Shown: piece after piece, positions 1 through 7,433 of the stretch | Layout: the number at the start of each line of letters is the position of its first letter | How positions within the stretch are numbered: the first letter of the stretch is position 1 | NCBI GenBank assembly: GCA_934101445.1 | Contig: CAKORQ010000021.1 | Location: forward strand, 1 to 10,065 | Reading direction: 5' to 3' | DNA length: 10,065 bases | Source: an uncultured Bacilli bacterium | Lineage (GTDB): Bacteria; Bacillota_I; Bacilli_A; RF39; UBA660 | Notes under the pieces: generated by a model | Seen by the model: only the letters and a program-made list of their open reading frames with translations | The model's database searches: none | What the model was told of the DNA's origin: nothing | Made by a program: the position numbers and the translations under genes

Positions 1-1931
1 CCTAATTGTTGCATGCTTTCTAGTACTGTACCACTTGGCATAACATCATCAATACCAATAATATTATCATAAGAAGTATAACGACACCAGATATCTTTAC
101 CAGTAGATTCAATTACAATAACTTTACCGACTAAAAGATTATTTTTATCAGTATCATTCATCTTATCAAGTATTTCTTTACAAGGAACAGATACTACTCT
201 TAAATCAATACCTTCTTTCATCAATTCCTCAGCAACTACTAAGGATAAAGTAACATCAAAGCCACTACTAATAATAGTTGCTTCTCTACTCTTACTATCA
301 CGAATAATATAAGCTCCTTTACTAACGCCAGATGACTTACTACCTTTTAAAATATGGGTTATTTCATTACTTAAAACTAAACAAGTAGTTTTTTTAGCTC
401 TTAAGATAGTGTCCCAAGTCCCAATTATTTCATTAATATCACTAGGTCTAAAAACTAATACGTTGGGTATGTTTCTTAAAATGTTTAAAACTTCAAAACT
501 TGATTCTACGGCCCCCTTCTTGGAATTACTAAAGCCATCATGAGTGAAGATATAACATACAGGTAAATTCATTAAAGAGTTCATTTTTATATCTTCTAAC
601 ATAGCGTAAGCGTACCTTAAATGGGTTGCTCCAAAGGTTTGAAAGCCATAAGAAGAAATACCACTTAAAATACTGCCCATAGCTGCTTCACGAACGCCAA
701 ATGTTATATTACGGCCCCCATAATTTTTAGGAGTAAAATAGGCTTCTTTACGTAGGTTAACCCGACAACTTGAGGCCATGTCGCTAGAACCGCCTAAAAT
801 AAAGGGTATCTTATCGGTTAGGATATTCATTATTTTATTATTAGACTCTGTCATTTCTTCTTGATATGTATTTTGAATTTTAAAACTATTCATATCTAGA
901 TTGAAACCAATATCTTTATTATCAGCAAAATTTACGAGCATTTTAATTTCATTAGAAGGATATTTAGCCATCGCATCATGATATTCTTGCCATAATTTAT
1001 ATTTCCTGCTAACCCGATTTTGAATAAATTTACGATAATTATCTAATAATTTATCATCAATTTGGAATTTTTCCGTACTTAAACCATATTTTCTTTTTAA
1101 ATTTTCTAAGTCATCTTTAGTTAGAGGATGGTCATGAACAATATTCGTATTTTGGTTAAAAGAATCTTTACCAATAACCGTTTTAATTTCAATTAAACTA
1201 GGTTTGTTAGTAACTCTTTTGGCTCTTTTAATAGCCTTATCAATTTTATCAACTGAATCGCCTTCAGCAACATAATCAGTTTGCCAACCCATACTAGAAA
1301 ACTTTTTTAAGATATCATCAATACTAGATTTTTCTAAGTTATTATCCATAGTCATATTATTAGAGTCATATAAAACAATTAAATTGCCAAGATTGTAAAG
1401 ACCGGCTAAGGAAGCGGCTTCCATAAAGATTCCGGATTCAATATCGCCATCTCCTATTAAACAATATATATAGTGATTAATAAGGCGTTGGCCTTTAATA
1501 TATTTACTGAGTAGGCTTTGATAATATTTTTCACCAATGGCCATGCCGATGGCGGCACTAAAACCATAACCAGCCGGACCAGTCGTTAAATCCACCCCTT
1601 TAGTTTTTAACATATCATTAAGAAGCGGTGTTTTACTACCGGGTTTACCAAATTTTTTTAAATCATCCAAAGTAATATCAAAACCTGCCATGTACATATT
1701 AGCGTATAAAAGACCACTTGCATGAGCGGCAGATAAAACTAATCGATCGCGATTTAGCCAGTCTGGAGCACTAGGCATTATATTTAAATGCTCAGTAAAA
1801 AGAGTATAAATAATACTGCTAGCTCCTAGGGAAATACCAGGATAACCGGCTTTAGCAGCATCAATCATATCCACACTAAGTACTTTTAAAAGGTTTAAAC
1901 ATTTTTTTGTATCTTCTTTCATAATTCCCAC
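1..1931 (-). CDS. Divergent transketolase-family protein (3' end off window)
   Basis: The frame stays open from 1931 to the left edge, about 640 codons. Transketolases run near 660 residues, so only about 20 are missing. The three transketolase regions are present in order. Numbering from the ATG at 1922, the N-terminal thiamine-diphosphate domain has NRDRLVLSAAHAS (about 58-69), TTGPAG (about 113) and IGDGD...LYDSNN (about 156-189). The pyrimidine domain has GGSSD (about 377) and FGVRE (about 408-412), which carries the activating Glu. A C-terminal domain follows. Aligned by eye to E. coli TktA, the cofactor residues are kept, but many residues that hold the sugar phosphate are changed: His26 to Tyr, His100 to Leu, Arg358 to Thr, Asp469 to Lys, His473 to Glu, Arg520 to Asn. 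It is probably a thiamine enzyme with another substrate, or inactive. It lies 31 bases after the glycosyltransferase gene, likely in one operon. The start is GTG 1931, 5 bases after AAGGAAG; ATG 1922 is the alternative. Confidence 0.9.
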   Translation of the reverse strand, partial: MGIMKEDTKKCLNLLKVLSVDMIDAAKAGYPGISLGASSIIYTLFTEHLNIMPSAPDWLNRDRLVLSAAHASGLLYANMYMAGFDITLDDLKKFGKPGSKTPLLNDMLKTKGVDLTTGPAGYGFSAAIGMAIGEKYYQSLLSKYIKGQRLINHYIYCLIGDGDIESGIFMEAASLAGLYNLGNLIVLYDSNNMTMDNNLEKSSIDDILKKFSSMGWQTDYVAEGDSVDKIDKAIKRAKRVTNKPSLIEIKTVIGKDSFNQNTNIVHDHPLTKDDLENLKRKYGLSTEKFQIDDKLLDNYRKFIQNRVSRKYKLWQEYHDAMAKYPSNEIKMLVNFADNKDIGFNLDMNSFKIQNTYQEEMTESNNKIMNILTDKIPFILGGSSDMASSCRVNLRKEAYFTPKNYGGRNITFGVREAAMGSILSGISSYGFQTFGATHLRYAYAMLEDIKMNSLMNLPVCYIFTHDGFSNSKKGAVESSFEVLNILRNIPNVLVFRPSDINEIIGTWDTILRAKKTTCLVLSNEITHILKGSKSSGVSKGAYIIRDSKSREATIISSGFDVTLSLVVAEELMKEGIDLRVVSVPCKEILDKMNDTDKNNLLVGKVIVIESTGKDIWCRYTSYDNIIGIDDVMPSGTVLESMQQL

Positions 1932-1936
1932 TTTTT

Positions 1937-1943
1937 CTTCCTT
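1937..1943 (-). promoter_or_regulatory. Ribosome binding site of the transketolase-like gene
   Basis: Minus-strand AAGGAAG lies 5 bases before an in-frame GTG (1931) and 14 bases before the first ATG (1922). The spacing favours the GTG, which adds three residues. This is a choice by spacing only; the protein alignment fits both starts. Confidence 0.5.
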
Positions 1944-1962
1944 TTTACTTTTTAGTTTTTAA

Positions 1963-3102
1963 TTATTCTTTTCTTAAAAGGTCATCACATAAAATATATA
2001 ATTTGCTCATGGCATCGCGGTTATCATTTTTAGCCATATTATTTTGCATATTTTTTAAAATTTTTGGATTACGCACTAAATTTTTTACTTCATTAGTTAA
2101 ACCAAATGAGGTTTTAAATCTCTTTCCATAACCGTTTTTCGTAAAAAATTTATAATTAGCAATTTCTTGACCGCCACTAGAATTTATCATTAGAATTGGT
2201 TTATGAAAATATAAACATTCCGTAGATTGAGCCCCTCCTGGTTTGGAAATAACAAAGTCACTGGCTTGTAATATTTCTGGAACATTAGTTACAAAGCCCA
2301 AAGTATGCACATTGGTTATATTATTAACTTTGATATAATTATCGACGATATCTTTACTTTTAGAATTGTTACCGGCAATATAAATAATATCTAAATCCAA
2401 ATCATTTTTCATTAATCTTTTGATATATGGTATGGAAGTTGTGGAGCCATTACCCCCGCCGCCAAAGAAAGTACATACTAAGCGGTTTCCTTTGATATTT
2501 AATTTTTTAAGTAAATTTTCTTTTTTAAAATCATTATCCATAATAGGAGCAATAGGAATACCTAAAGGTTTTATTTTCTTTTTATCTATACCTCTTTTAA
2601 CTAAGAATGGAACTTCGCTTTTATCACCAACGATTAAGTAATCATCACCTTTATAATCATTTAACCATAGTTCACAAGATTCGTAATCAGTAACTACGGT
2701 AACTAATCTAGAATTAATTAAGCCTTTCTTATTATAATGACTTATTAAACTGCTGCCAAAAAAGTGAGTAGCAATGGTTAAATCCGGGTTAAAATCAGTT
2801 AGTACTTTGCGCATTTTTTTATTTTTAAATAATACGGTTGATATATGATCTACAACATATCCCCCAATAACAGTATTACTACCTTTATAAAACATATCAT
2901 GAATAAGGGGTGTTTTTAACATAAAAAAGGAATTAACTTTTTGACTTATTTTACCAATTAAAGGCATAGCATAATCCATTAAATCAACACATTTTATTTC
3001 TAGATTAGGATTTTGGGCTAAAAAATACCTTTCAATATATTTTCCTATAGCTTTATGACCATTGCCATAAGATGCGTAAATTATTAATATTTTCTTTTTC
3101 AT
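1963..3102 (-). CDS. UgtP/MGDG-synthase-type glycosyltransferase (GT28)
   Basis: A 379-residue, two-domain GT-B glycosyltransferase of the monogalactosyl-/diglucosyl-diacylglycerol synthase family (MGDG_synth N-domain plus glycosyltransferase 28 C-domain). Members move a sugar from UDP-glucose or UDP-galactose to diacylglycerol on the inner face of the membrane, making glycolipids and lipoteichoic-acid anchors. Visible motifs: N-terminal ASYGNGHKAI (10-19), VTD (137-139) in the acceptor domain, the glycine loop FFGGGGNGS (212-220), the UDP-sugar signature SKPGGAQSTECL (286-297) and GQEIAN (311-316). There is no transmembrane segment or signal peptide, so it should be peripheral to the membrane. 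Length is typical of UgtP (about 380). An AGAGGA ribosome site sits 7 bases before the ATG. It is the first gene of a probable two-gene operon with the transketolase-like gene. The exact sugar and whether it is processive cannot be read from the sequence. Confidence 0.88.
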   Translation of the reverse strand: MKKKILIIYASYGNGHKAIGKYIERYFLAQNPNLEIKCVDLMDYAMPLIGKISQKVNSFFMLKTPLIHDMFYKGSNTVIGGYVVDHISTVLFKNKKMRKVLTDFNPDLTIATHFFGSSLISHYNKKGLINSRLVTVVTDYESCELWLNDYKGDDYLIVGDKSEVPFLVKRGIDKKKIKPLGIPIAPIMDNDFKKENLLKKLNIKGNRLVCTFFGGGGNGSTTSIPYIKRLMKNDLDLDIIYIAGNNSKSKDIVDNYIKVNNITNVHTLGFVTNVPEILQASDFVISKPGGAQSTECLYFHKPILMINSSGGQEIANYKFFTKNGYGKRFKTSFGLTNEVKNLVRNPKILKNMQNNMAKNDNRDAMSKLYILCDDLLRKE

Positions 3103-3120
3103 ATTATATCCTCTAGGACA

Positions 3121-3126
3121 ATTATA
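3121..3126 (-). promoter_or_regulatory. -10 element of the glycosyltransferase promoter
   Basis: Minus-strand TAGTATAAT contains a perfect TATAAT 19 bases before the glycosyltransferase ATG and just after the terminator of the preceding gene. The -35 region falls in that terminator's 3' stem (CTATAC) and is poor, so the assignment rests on the -10 and the position alone. Confidence 0.45.
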
Positions 3127-3136
3127 CTAAAAGTTT

Positions 3137-3177
3137 AAAAAAAAGTATAGAACTAATCTATATAGAAAGTCCTACAC
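3137..3177 (-). terminator. Terminator of the small gene 3203-3484
   Basis: On the minus strand GTGTAGGACT pairs with AGTTCTATAC (10 bp including two G-U pairs) around a 13-base loop, followed at once by eight T. It lies 26 bases past the TAA of the small gene and ends its transcript before the glycosyltransferase promoter. Confidence 0.8.
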
Positions 3178-3202
3178 TTAATAAAGTAATTTTTTAAAAT
3201 AT

Positions 3203-3484
3203 TTAACTATTTAAATCGTTTAATAATTCCGTAAAATTCTCAATAAATCCTGAATTTTTTAATTCATTATAAGCATCTTTAATTTTTAATTTTTCATTAT
3301 AAGGATAGTCATAAAACCAAGAACCATTAAACATATTATGACCGGCATCACAAGTAAAACCGGTTTGTTCTAATTTACCGCCAATATAGATATTGTGGTT
3401 TTCTTTATCATAACCTTCTTTTAGATAAATGATGCCTAAATTATTAGGTTTAAATCTTTCTTTTCCTTTTCTATAATTAATCAT
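3203..3484 (-). CDS. Small conserved-looking protein of unknown function
   Basis: A 93-residue protein that I do not recognise. It has no signal peptide and no transmembrane stretch. It is rich in Asn, Tyr, Lys and Gly and contains one Cys (in FTCDAGHNMFNGSWF, about residues 43-57). The C-terminal third (from about 67) looks helical and amphipathic. The composition suggests a soluble cytoplasmic protein. Good evidence that it is a real gene: AAGGTG lies 7 bases before the ATG, an extended -10 promoter lies about 130 bases upstream, and a strong terminator lies just downstream, which makes it a single-gene transcript. The leader is about 124 bases. The neighbours (mraY upstream, a glycolipid glycosyltransferase downstream) are separate transcription units, so they say little about its role. 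Confidence 0.7.
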   Translation of the reverse strand: MINYRKGKERFKPNNLGIIYLKEGYDKENHNIYIGGKLEQTGFTCDAGHNMFNGSWFYDYPYNEKLKIKDAYNELKNSGFIENFTELLNDLNS

Positions 3485-3787
3485 AAATTAACACCTTTAT
3501 TTAAATTTCTATTGTATCTAAATCTTTATTATTTGAAATCTCTTAAGTTTTCAAAATTAGTGGTATGGCTAAATTCAAATAGATAAATAATGCAAATGAA
3601 ATAAATTTGAACATATCCTAGCACACAACTTTTAAAAACGCAATACCTTTTTGTTTACAAACATTAAACGTTGAAAGTAAGTATTCGGATGATTTTTTAG
3701 CACTTAATGATTATTTGGTTTGTAGTAAAAAATATTTTAAACTTTTTAAGATTTTGACAAAGAAAAAAGTACCAACAAATAGTACTT
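3485..3787. other. 303-base intergenic region without a supported gene
   Basis: This gap holds the mraY terminator (right side), the promoter of the 93-residue gene (about 3615-3643) and its leader of about 124 bases. The leader has a weak fold: TTCAAAT near its start can pair with ATTTGAA about 25 bases later. I see no riboswitch, T-box or RNA gene that I can name. Confidence 0.6.
3615..3643 (-). promoter_or_regulatory. Extended -10 promoter of the 93-residue gene
   Basis: Minus strand: TTGCGT (3643-3638), a 17-base spacer, then TAGGAT (3620-3615), with TG one base before the -10 (TGCTAGGAT). This is a sigma-A type promoter with an extended -10. Transcription would begin near 3608, leaving a leader of about 124 bases. 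Confidence 0.65.
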
Positions 3788-3789
3788 TT
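3763..3789 (-). terminator. mraY terminator overlapping its stop codon
   Basis: Minus-strand AAAAGTAC and GTACTTTT pair perfectly (8 bp) around a 9-base loop, and the 3' arm runs into a six-T tract. The first base of the hairpin is the second base of the mraY TAA codon, so a ribosome finishing mraY covers the hairpin. The stem also reads as a weaker terminator for plus-strand transcripts. Confidence 0.75.
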
Positions 3790-4780
3790 ATAACCAGACA
3801 TTATAAGTGATCATTAACATAGCGAGAATTAAACCAACAATCCAAAACATCTTAACGATATCATTTTCTTCCCAGCCTAGTTTTTCAAAATGGTGATGTA
3901 AGGGGGCCATTTTAAATATCTTTTTATGGAATTTTCTAATAGCAATAATTTGAATTAGACTTGATAATGTTTCAATAACAAAGACACCACCAACAACGGC
4001 AAGTGATAACTCGTGGCGAGTTAGAATGGCAATGGCCGCTAAGGAACCACCTAATGCTAAAGAACCAGTATCCCCCATAAATACCTTAGCTGGATGGGTA
4101 TTGAATACTAAGAAACCAAGCAGAGAGCCAATTAAAACAAAGCAGAAAATAGCAATTTCTTGATATCCCGCAAGCCAAGTAGTATTCCAAGTAATAAGAC
4201 CATAGGCTAAGAAGGCAATTGCCGATAAGCCACCTGCTAAACCATCTAAACCATCTGTGATGTTAACCGCATTGGAAGAACCAACCAGTAAAAATAAAAT
4301 AAATAAACCATAAGTCCAGCCCATATAAATATAAAGGTTAATGGCGGAAATTCTAATCTCGGGAACACCCCCATTACGAATGAAGATATAAAAGAAAACT
4401 AGGGCAATAACGGTTTGCATTAAAAGTTTAAACATAATACTTAAACCTTTATTATTTTTAAAGACAATCTTTAATAAATCATCAGCAAGTCCTAAAAGAG
4501 CATAGCTTATAAAAACAAATAAAACTATCATTAAGTTAGAAGTCATTTCAATACTACCACGGAACCATAAAAGTAATAAACTAATAACGGTAGGAATAAT
4601 AAATATTAATCCGCCAATAGTGGGGGTACCATTTTTCTTCAAATGTCTTTCCCCTAAAGTTAAACTAACACTTTGACCAAAATGTAATTTTCTTAAAAGA
4701 GGTATTAAAATAACTCCAGTTATTATGGATAAAACAAAACCTAGCATTAATGCCATGGCGGCTTTTGCTAATATTAACAT
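3788..4780 (-). CDS. mraY: Phospho-N-acetylmuramoyl-pentapeptide transferase
   Basis: MraY joins UDP-MurNAc-pentapeptide to undecaprenyl phosphate to make lipid I, the first membrane step of peptidoglycan synthesis. The 330-residue protein is very hydrophobic, with about ten membrane helices. The family motifs are all there: HLKKNGTPTIGG (about 46-57), LGLADD (96-101) with the paired Asp, NAVNITDGLDGLAGG (170-184), NTHPAKVFMGDTGS (227-240) and PLHHHFEK (293-300). Length is normal. The start is ATG 4780, 10 bases after AAGGA. A GTG nine bases further up is only one base from that site and is unlikely. It lies directly after the SpoVD-like PBP fragment; in Bacillus murE sits between these two genes. 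It has its own near-consensus promoter and a terminator at its stop codon. Confidence 0.97.
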   Translation of the reverse strand: MLILAKAAMALMLGFVLSIITGVILIPLLRKLHFGQSVSLTLGERHLKKNGTPTIGGLIFIIPTVISLLLLWFRGSIEMTSNLMIVLFVFISYALLGLADDLLKIVFKNNKGLSIMFKLLMQTVIALVFFYIFIRNGGVPEIRISAINLYIYMGWTYGLFILFLLVGSSNAVNITDGLDGLAGGLSAIAFLAYGLITWNTTWLAGYQEIAIFCFVLIGSLLGFLVFNTHPAKVFMGDTGSLALGGSLAAIAILTRHELSLAVVGGVFVIETLSSLIQIIAIRKFHKKIFKMAPLHHHFEKLGWEENDIVKMFWIVGLILAMLMITYNVWL

Positions 4781-4790
4781 ATTTTTCACG

Positions 4791-4795
4791 TCCTT
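4791..4795 (-). promoter_or_regulatory. Ribosome binding site that sets the mraY start
   Basis: Minus-strand AAGGA is 1 base from an in-frame GTG (4789) and 10 bases from ATG 4780. Only the ATG has workable spacing, and MLILAKAAMALMLGF resembles the usual MraY N-terminus. Confidence 0.65.
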
Positions 4796-4834
4796 AAAAT
4801 TATTATACTATATTTTTTCTAAACACAGTTTATA

Positions 4835-4864
4835 ATTATAATTTATTTACACTTTACTTGTCAA
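4835..4864 (-). promoter_or_regulatory. Near-consensus promoter of mraY
   Basis: Minus strand: TTGACA (4864-4859), an 18-base spacer, TATAAT (4840-4835). The -35 hexamer overlaps the TGA stop codon of the PBP fragment. The start site would be near 4828, about 48 bases before the mraY ATG. A second TATAAT (4807-4802) lacks a good -35. Confidence 0.75.
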
Positions 4865-5736
4865 TTACCTAACATTAATTTGACAGTAGAACTGTCGCTT
4901 ACATAGTATTCTGGTTCCGGAGATTGATAAATAACCTTATTACCTTCACCAGAATATTCAATCTTATAATTTTTTAAAATACTATTGGCTTCTTTTATAG
5001 TTTTGCCAATTACATTTGGCAATATACTGTATTTAGTGTCTAACCAATTATAAGTTTTAGGAATGGTATCTTTACTTTTGGGAATATTATTTAGTTCAAT
5101 ATAAGATGAAAATATAGCCTTAGCAATAGGGGCTGCTACTACCCCACCGTATTGAGTTACTCCTTTTGGATTATCAATGGCAACATACAAAACGATTTCC
5201 GGGTCATCGGCTGGTAAAAAACCAATAAAGGATAAGATGTAATTACCAACCATATAGCGCCCATTATTTACTTTTTGAGCGGTTCCGGTTTTGCCGCCGA
5301 TGCGGTAATTTTCAATATAAGCGTTGCGTCCCGAACCATGAGCCACAACATTTTCTAGAGCAAAGCGAACTAATTTTGAGGATTCTTCGGTTATTACTTT
5401 TCTTATGACCGTCGGATTTACTTCACTAATTATTTCCTTCGTAGAGGCATTTTCAACTTTCTTAACAATGTAAGGTTGATATAAAGTACCACCGTTTACA
5501 GCAGCAGATACACTTCTTACTTGTTGAATAGGAGTTACAGAAACCCCTTGCCCGAAAGCGGTGGTGGCTAATTCTACATTTCCTACTTTGTTTAAATCAA
5601 ATAAGATTCCTTTGGCTTCCCCAGTTAAATCAATGCCCGTTTTTTCTCCGAAACCAAAGTCTTTAATATATTTAAATAATTTTTCTTTTCCTAAGCGGAA
5701 ACCTAAGTTAACAAACCCGGGGTTGCTTTGTATCAA
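4861..5736 (-). pseudogene. SpoVD/PBP2-type penicillin-binding protein, C-terminal half, cut by insertion
   Basis: About 290 codons match the second half of class B penicillin-binding proteins and resemble SpoVD closely along the whole length (FKYIKDFGFGEKTGIDL, TTAFGQGVSVTPIQQV, VAIDNPKG). The full protein is a membrane-anchored DD-transpeptidase that cross-links peptidoglycan at the septum or spore cortex. Present: the KTG motif in GGKTGTAQK (147-155) and one C-terminal PASTA domain (about 237-290). Missing: the membrane anchor, the pedestal domain and the SxxK catalytic serine. Recognisable similarity begins at SNPGFVNLG. In SpoVD the motif is S-C-N-P, here it reads Q-S-N-P, so the break falls in the S-x-N active-site motif. 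Upstream in the same frame is the stop codon of a serine recombinase. A TTG at 5736 has no clear ribosome site, so the fragment is probably not translated and could not be catalytic. It ends in TGA, 80 bases before the mraY ATG. Confidence 0.92.
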
Positions 5737-5750
5737 TACACGAACACTTT
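5712..5750. other. Hybrid attachment site (element end / PBP gene junction)
   Basis: The left part (to about 5727) encodes conserved PBP residues; the right part runs into the recombinase stop codon at 5749-5751. The PBP side holds an imperfect dyad, CAAACCCGGGGTTG (5712-5725, centre CCCGGG). The element side holds GTATTGATAC (plus-strand GTATCAATAC, 5730-5739), arms GTAT/ATAC around a 2-base centre. Short dyads are usual for serine-recombinase half-sites. The crossover is probably between about 5717 and 5736 but cannot be fixed without the empty site or the other end. Confidence 0.6.
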
Positions 5751-7416
5751 AGAACCTGAGTTTGCCTTCTACTGGCTGTGTTTGTAACGACCAAATTTCA
5801 AGTTCGTTTTTTGTATTCATATCTAAATCTATAGCAATATCTGGGGTATTAAAATCAAAATAAATAAATAATTTTATATGCTTTCTATCCCCATTTACTT
5901 TTTCAACTATAACTTTAGCAACTAGTAAATTTACTAAATAAGGTAAGTTTTCTTTAATATCCAATTTTGCCCTTAAGCAAGATTCAATATCATTTAATTT
6001 TTTATGCATTTTTTCTGCCTCTAAGTTTTTAATTTCCGAACTGTCTATTTGCTTTTGGAACTTAAATAATTCAGTATTAAATTTATCATTTCGTTTTTTA
6101 AATTCAAAGTCATCAATCATACCTTTTAAACTTAAATCTAATAATTTATCTTTTTGTTTAGCAATTTGTTCTATCTTTCTTTTTATTTCTTCTGTATCCA
6201 ATTCATCAGTAAAATTTTTAACAATATTTTTATATTCTGATAAAACTTGGTCCAAATAATCTTTTTTATGTTTAATGAAATCACTAAATAGATCAACAAA
6301 TATTTTATCAAGATAACTTTCTTTTATAATTGGGGAAACACACTTTGATACTCCTTTTGTTTTATAAGTTTTACAAGCCCATGTTGGATTTAAAGAACGA
6401 TTTGATCCACCATTACGAATAAATATACTATTACAGTCTTTACAATATAACTTAGCCGAATATTTATATTTTTTTATGTGTTCTTCAGAATTAAGTACGT
6501 GTCTAGATGGTAATTTTTTTCTTTTTTCATGCAAAGCATTGGCTTTATCCCAAAGTTTTTCTGATACAATTGCTGGAATCCTCTCATCTTTTTCAATTAT
6601 TTGTTCTTCTTTAGGTATTTTTTTCTTTTTATGAGTTTTATAATCTTCAACTTCAGTAAGTTTGGCGGTGTAAAAGCCTTTATATCTAGGATTAGTAAGT
6701 AATTTAGCTAGAGTCGTCTGGGAATACGGTTCACCTTTAGAATTAAAATACCCCATATTTGCTAGTTCTTCTCCTATCTTTTTAAGACCAAGGCTACCAC
6801 TAGCATAAGTAGTAAATAAATATTTAATAATGGGAGCTTCATTTGGATTAATTTCATATCTACCATCTTTTTTATAATAACCAGTTAAGTTACCACCAAT
6901 TAGTTTGCGGTCTTTTATCATTCGGTTAATACCAAATTTAACTCTTTCAGATAATTTTCTAACCTCATCTTGAGCCATACTAGACATAATAGTAAGTCTA
7001 AACTCCGCATCTTCTTGGATAGTATTAAGGTTATCAGATAAAAAATAGACAATAACCCCTTGTTTTAAAAGATATTCGGTGTATTTGATACTATCAACCG
7101 TATTTCTAGAAAACCTAGATATTTCTTTAGTTAAGATTAAGTCGATTTTGCCAAGGGAAGCATCTTCAATCATCTTCAAAAAAGATTCACGATTTTTAAC
7201 AGCGGTGCCGCTAATACCTTCATCAATATACCCCTGAGTAAATATCCAATTAGGATTTTCTTTAATCATATCTTCAAAATAATGTTGTTGATTTTCCAAC
7301 GAGTTTAATTGGTCATCTTTATCAGTTGAAACACGACCGTAGTATGCCACTTTCAAATGCATATCATAAATAGTTTTTCCCCTTCTTAATTCTTCTCTGG
7401 CTTTTTTTATTTCCAT
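5749..7416 (-). CDS. Large serine recombinase (site-specific integrase)
   Basis: A 555-residue protein that would cut and rejoin DNA at attachment sites to integrate or excise its element. Domains in order: resolvase catalytic domain (about 21-165) with the nucleophile Ser30 in YYGRVSTD, DEGISGT (65-71) and the basic SRFSRN (100-105); PF07508-type recombinase domain (about 176-300); a zinc ribbon with Cys325, Cys328, Cys348 and Cys359; a charged coiled-coil region (about 370-480), which in this family steers synapsis and direction; and a C-terminal tail. Length and architecture are those of phage and transposon integrases such as TndX or phiC31-type enzymes, and all key residues are present, so it should be active. 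The start is ATG 7416, 10 bases after AAAGGA; an upstream ATG (7473) lacks a ribosome site. Its stop codon lies about 12 bases from the PBP fragment, marking the element end. No recombination directionality factor is seen in the window. Confidence 0.95.
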   Translation of the reverse strand: MEIKKAREELRRGKTIYDMHLKVAYYGRVSTDKDDQLNSLENQQHYFEDMIKENPNWIFTQGYIDEGISGTAVKNRESFLKMIEDASLGKIDLILTKEISRFSRNTVDSIKYTEYLLKQGVIVYFLSDNLNTIQEDAEFRLTIMSSMAQDEVRKLSERVKFGINRMIKDRKLIGGNLTGYYKKDGRYEINPNEAPIIKYLFTTYASGSLGLKKIGEELANMGYFNSKGEPYSQTTLAKLLTNPRYKGFYTAKLTEVEDYKTHKKKKIPKEEQIIEKDERIPAIVSEKLWDKANALHEKRKKLPSRHVLNSEEHIKKYKYSAKLYCKDCNSIFIRNGGSNRSLNPTWACKTYKTKGVSKCVSPIIKESYLDKIFVDLFSDFIKHKKDYLDQVLSEYKNIVKNFTDELDTEEIKRKIEQIAKQKDKLLDLSLKGMIDDFEFKKRNDKFNTELFKFQKQIDSSEIKNLEAEKMHKKLNDIESCLRAKLDIKENLPYLVNLLVAKVIVEKVNGDRKHIKLFIYFDFNTPDIAIDLDMNTKNELEIWSLQTQPVEGKLRF

Positions 7417-7427
7417 AATGTACACGT

Positions 7428-7433
7428 CCTTTC
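7428..7433 (-). promoter_or_regulatory. Ribosome binding site that sets the recombinase start
   Basis: Minus-strand AAAGGA lies 10 bases before ATG 7416. This places the start at MEIKKAREEL and makes the 19 upstream in-frame codons untranslated leader. Confidence 0.6.

Noticed and set aside
2420..2641. Plus-strand frames inside the glycosyltransferase, PBP and ATPase genes.
   Set aside because: They are antisense shadows of well-supported genes, with no recognisable motif and no ribosome binding site.
3622..3801. Plus-strand open frame of about 59 codons with protein-like composition (ends TRHYK).
   Set aside because: It has no start codon, two in-frame TAG codons lie just upstream, and it overlaps the promoter of the 93-residue gene and the mraY terminator. 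Chance opening in AT-rich DNA is the simpler reading.
4861..4863. TGA read as tryptophan, as in many Mollicutes.
   Set aside because: Tryptophan codons in the genes are TGG, all genes are full length with TGA as stop, and the PBP ends at TGA at the expected place.
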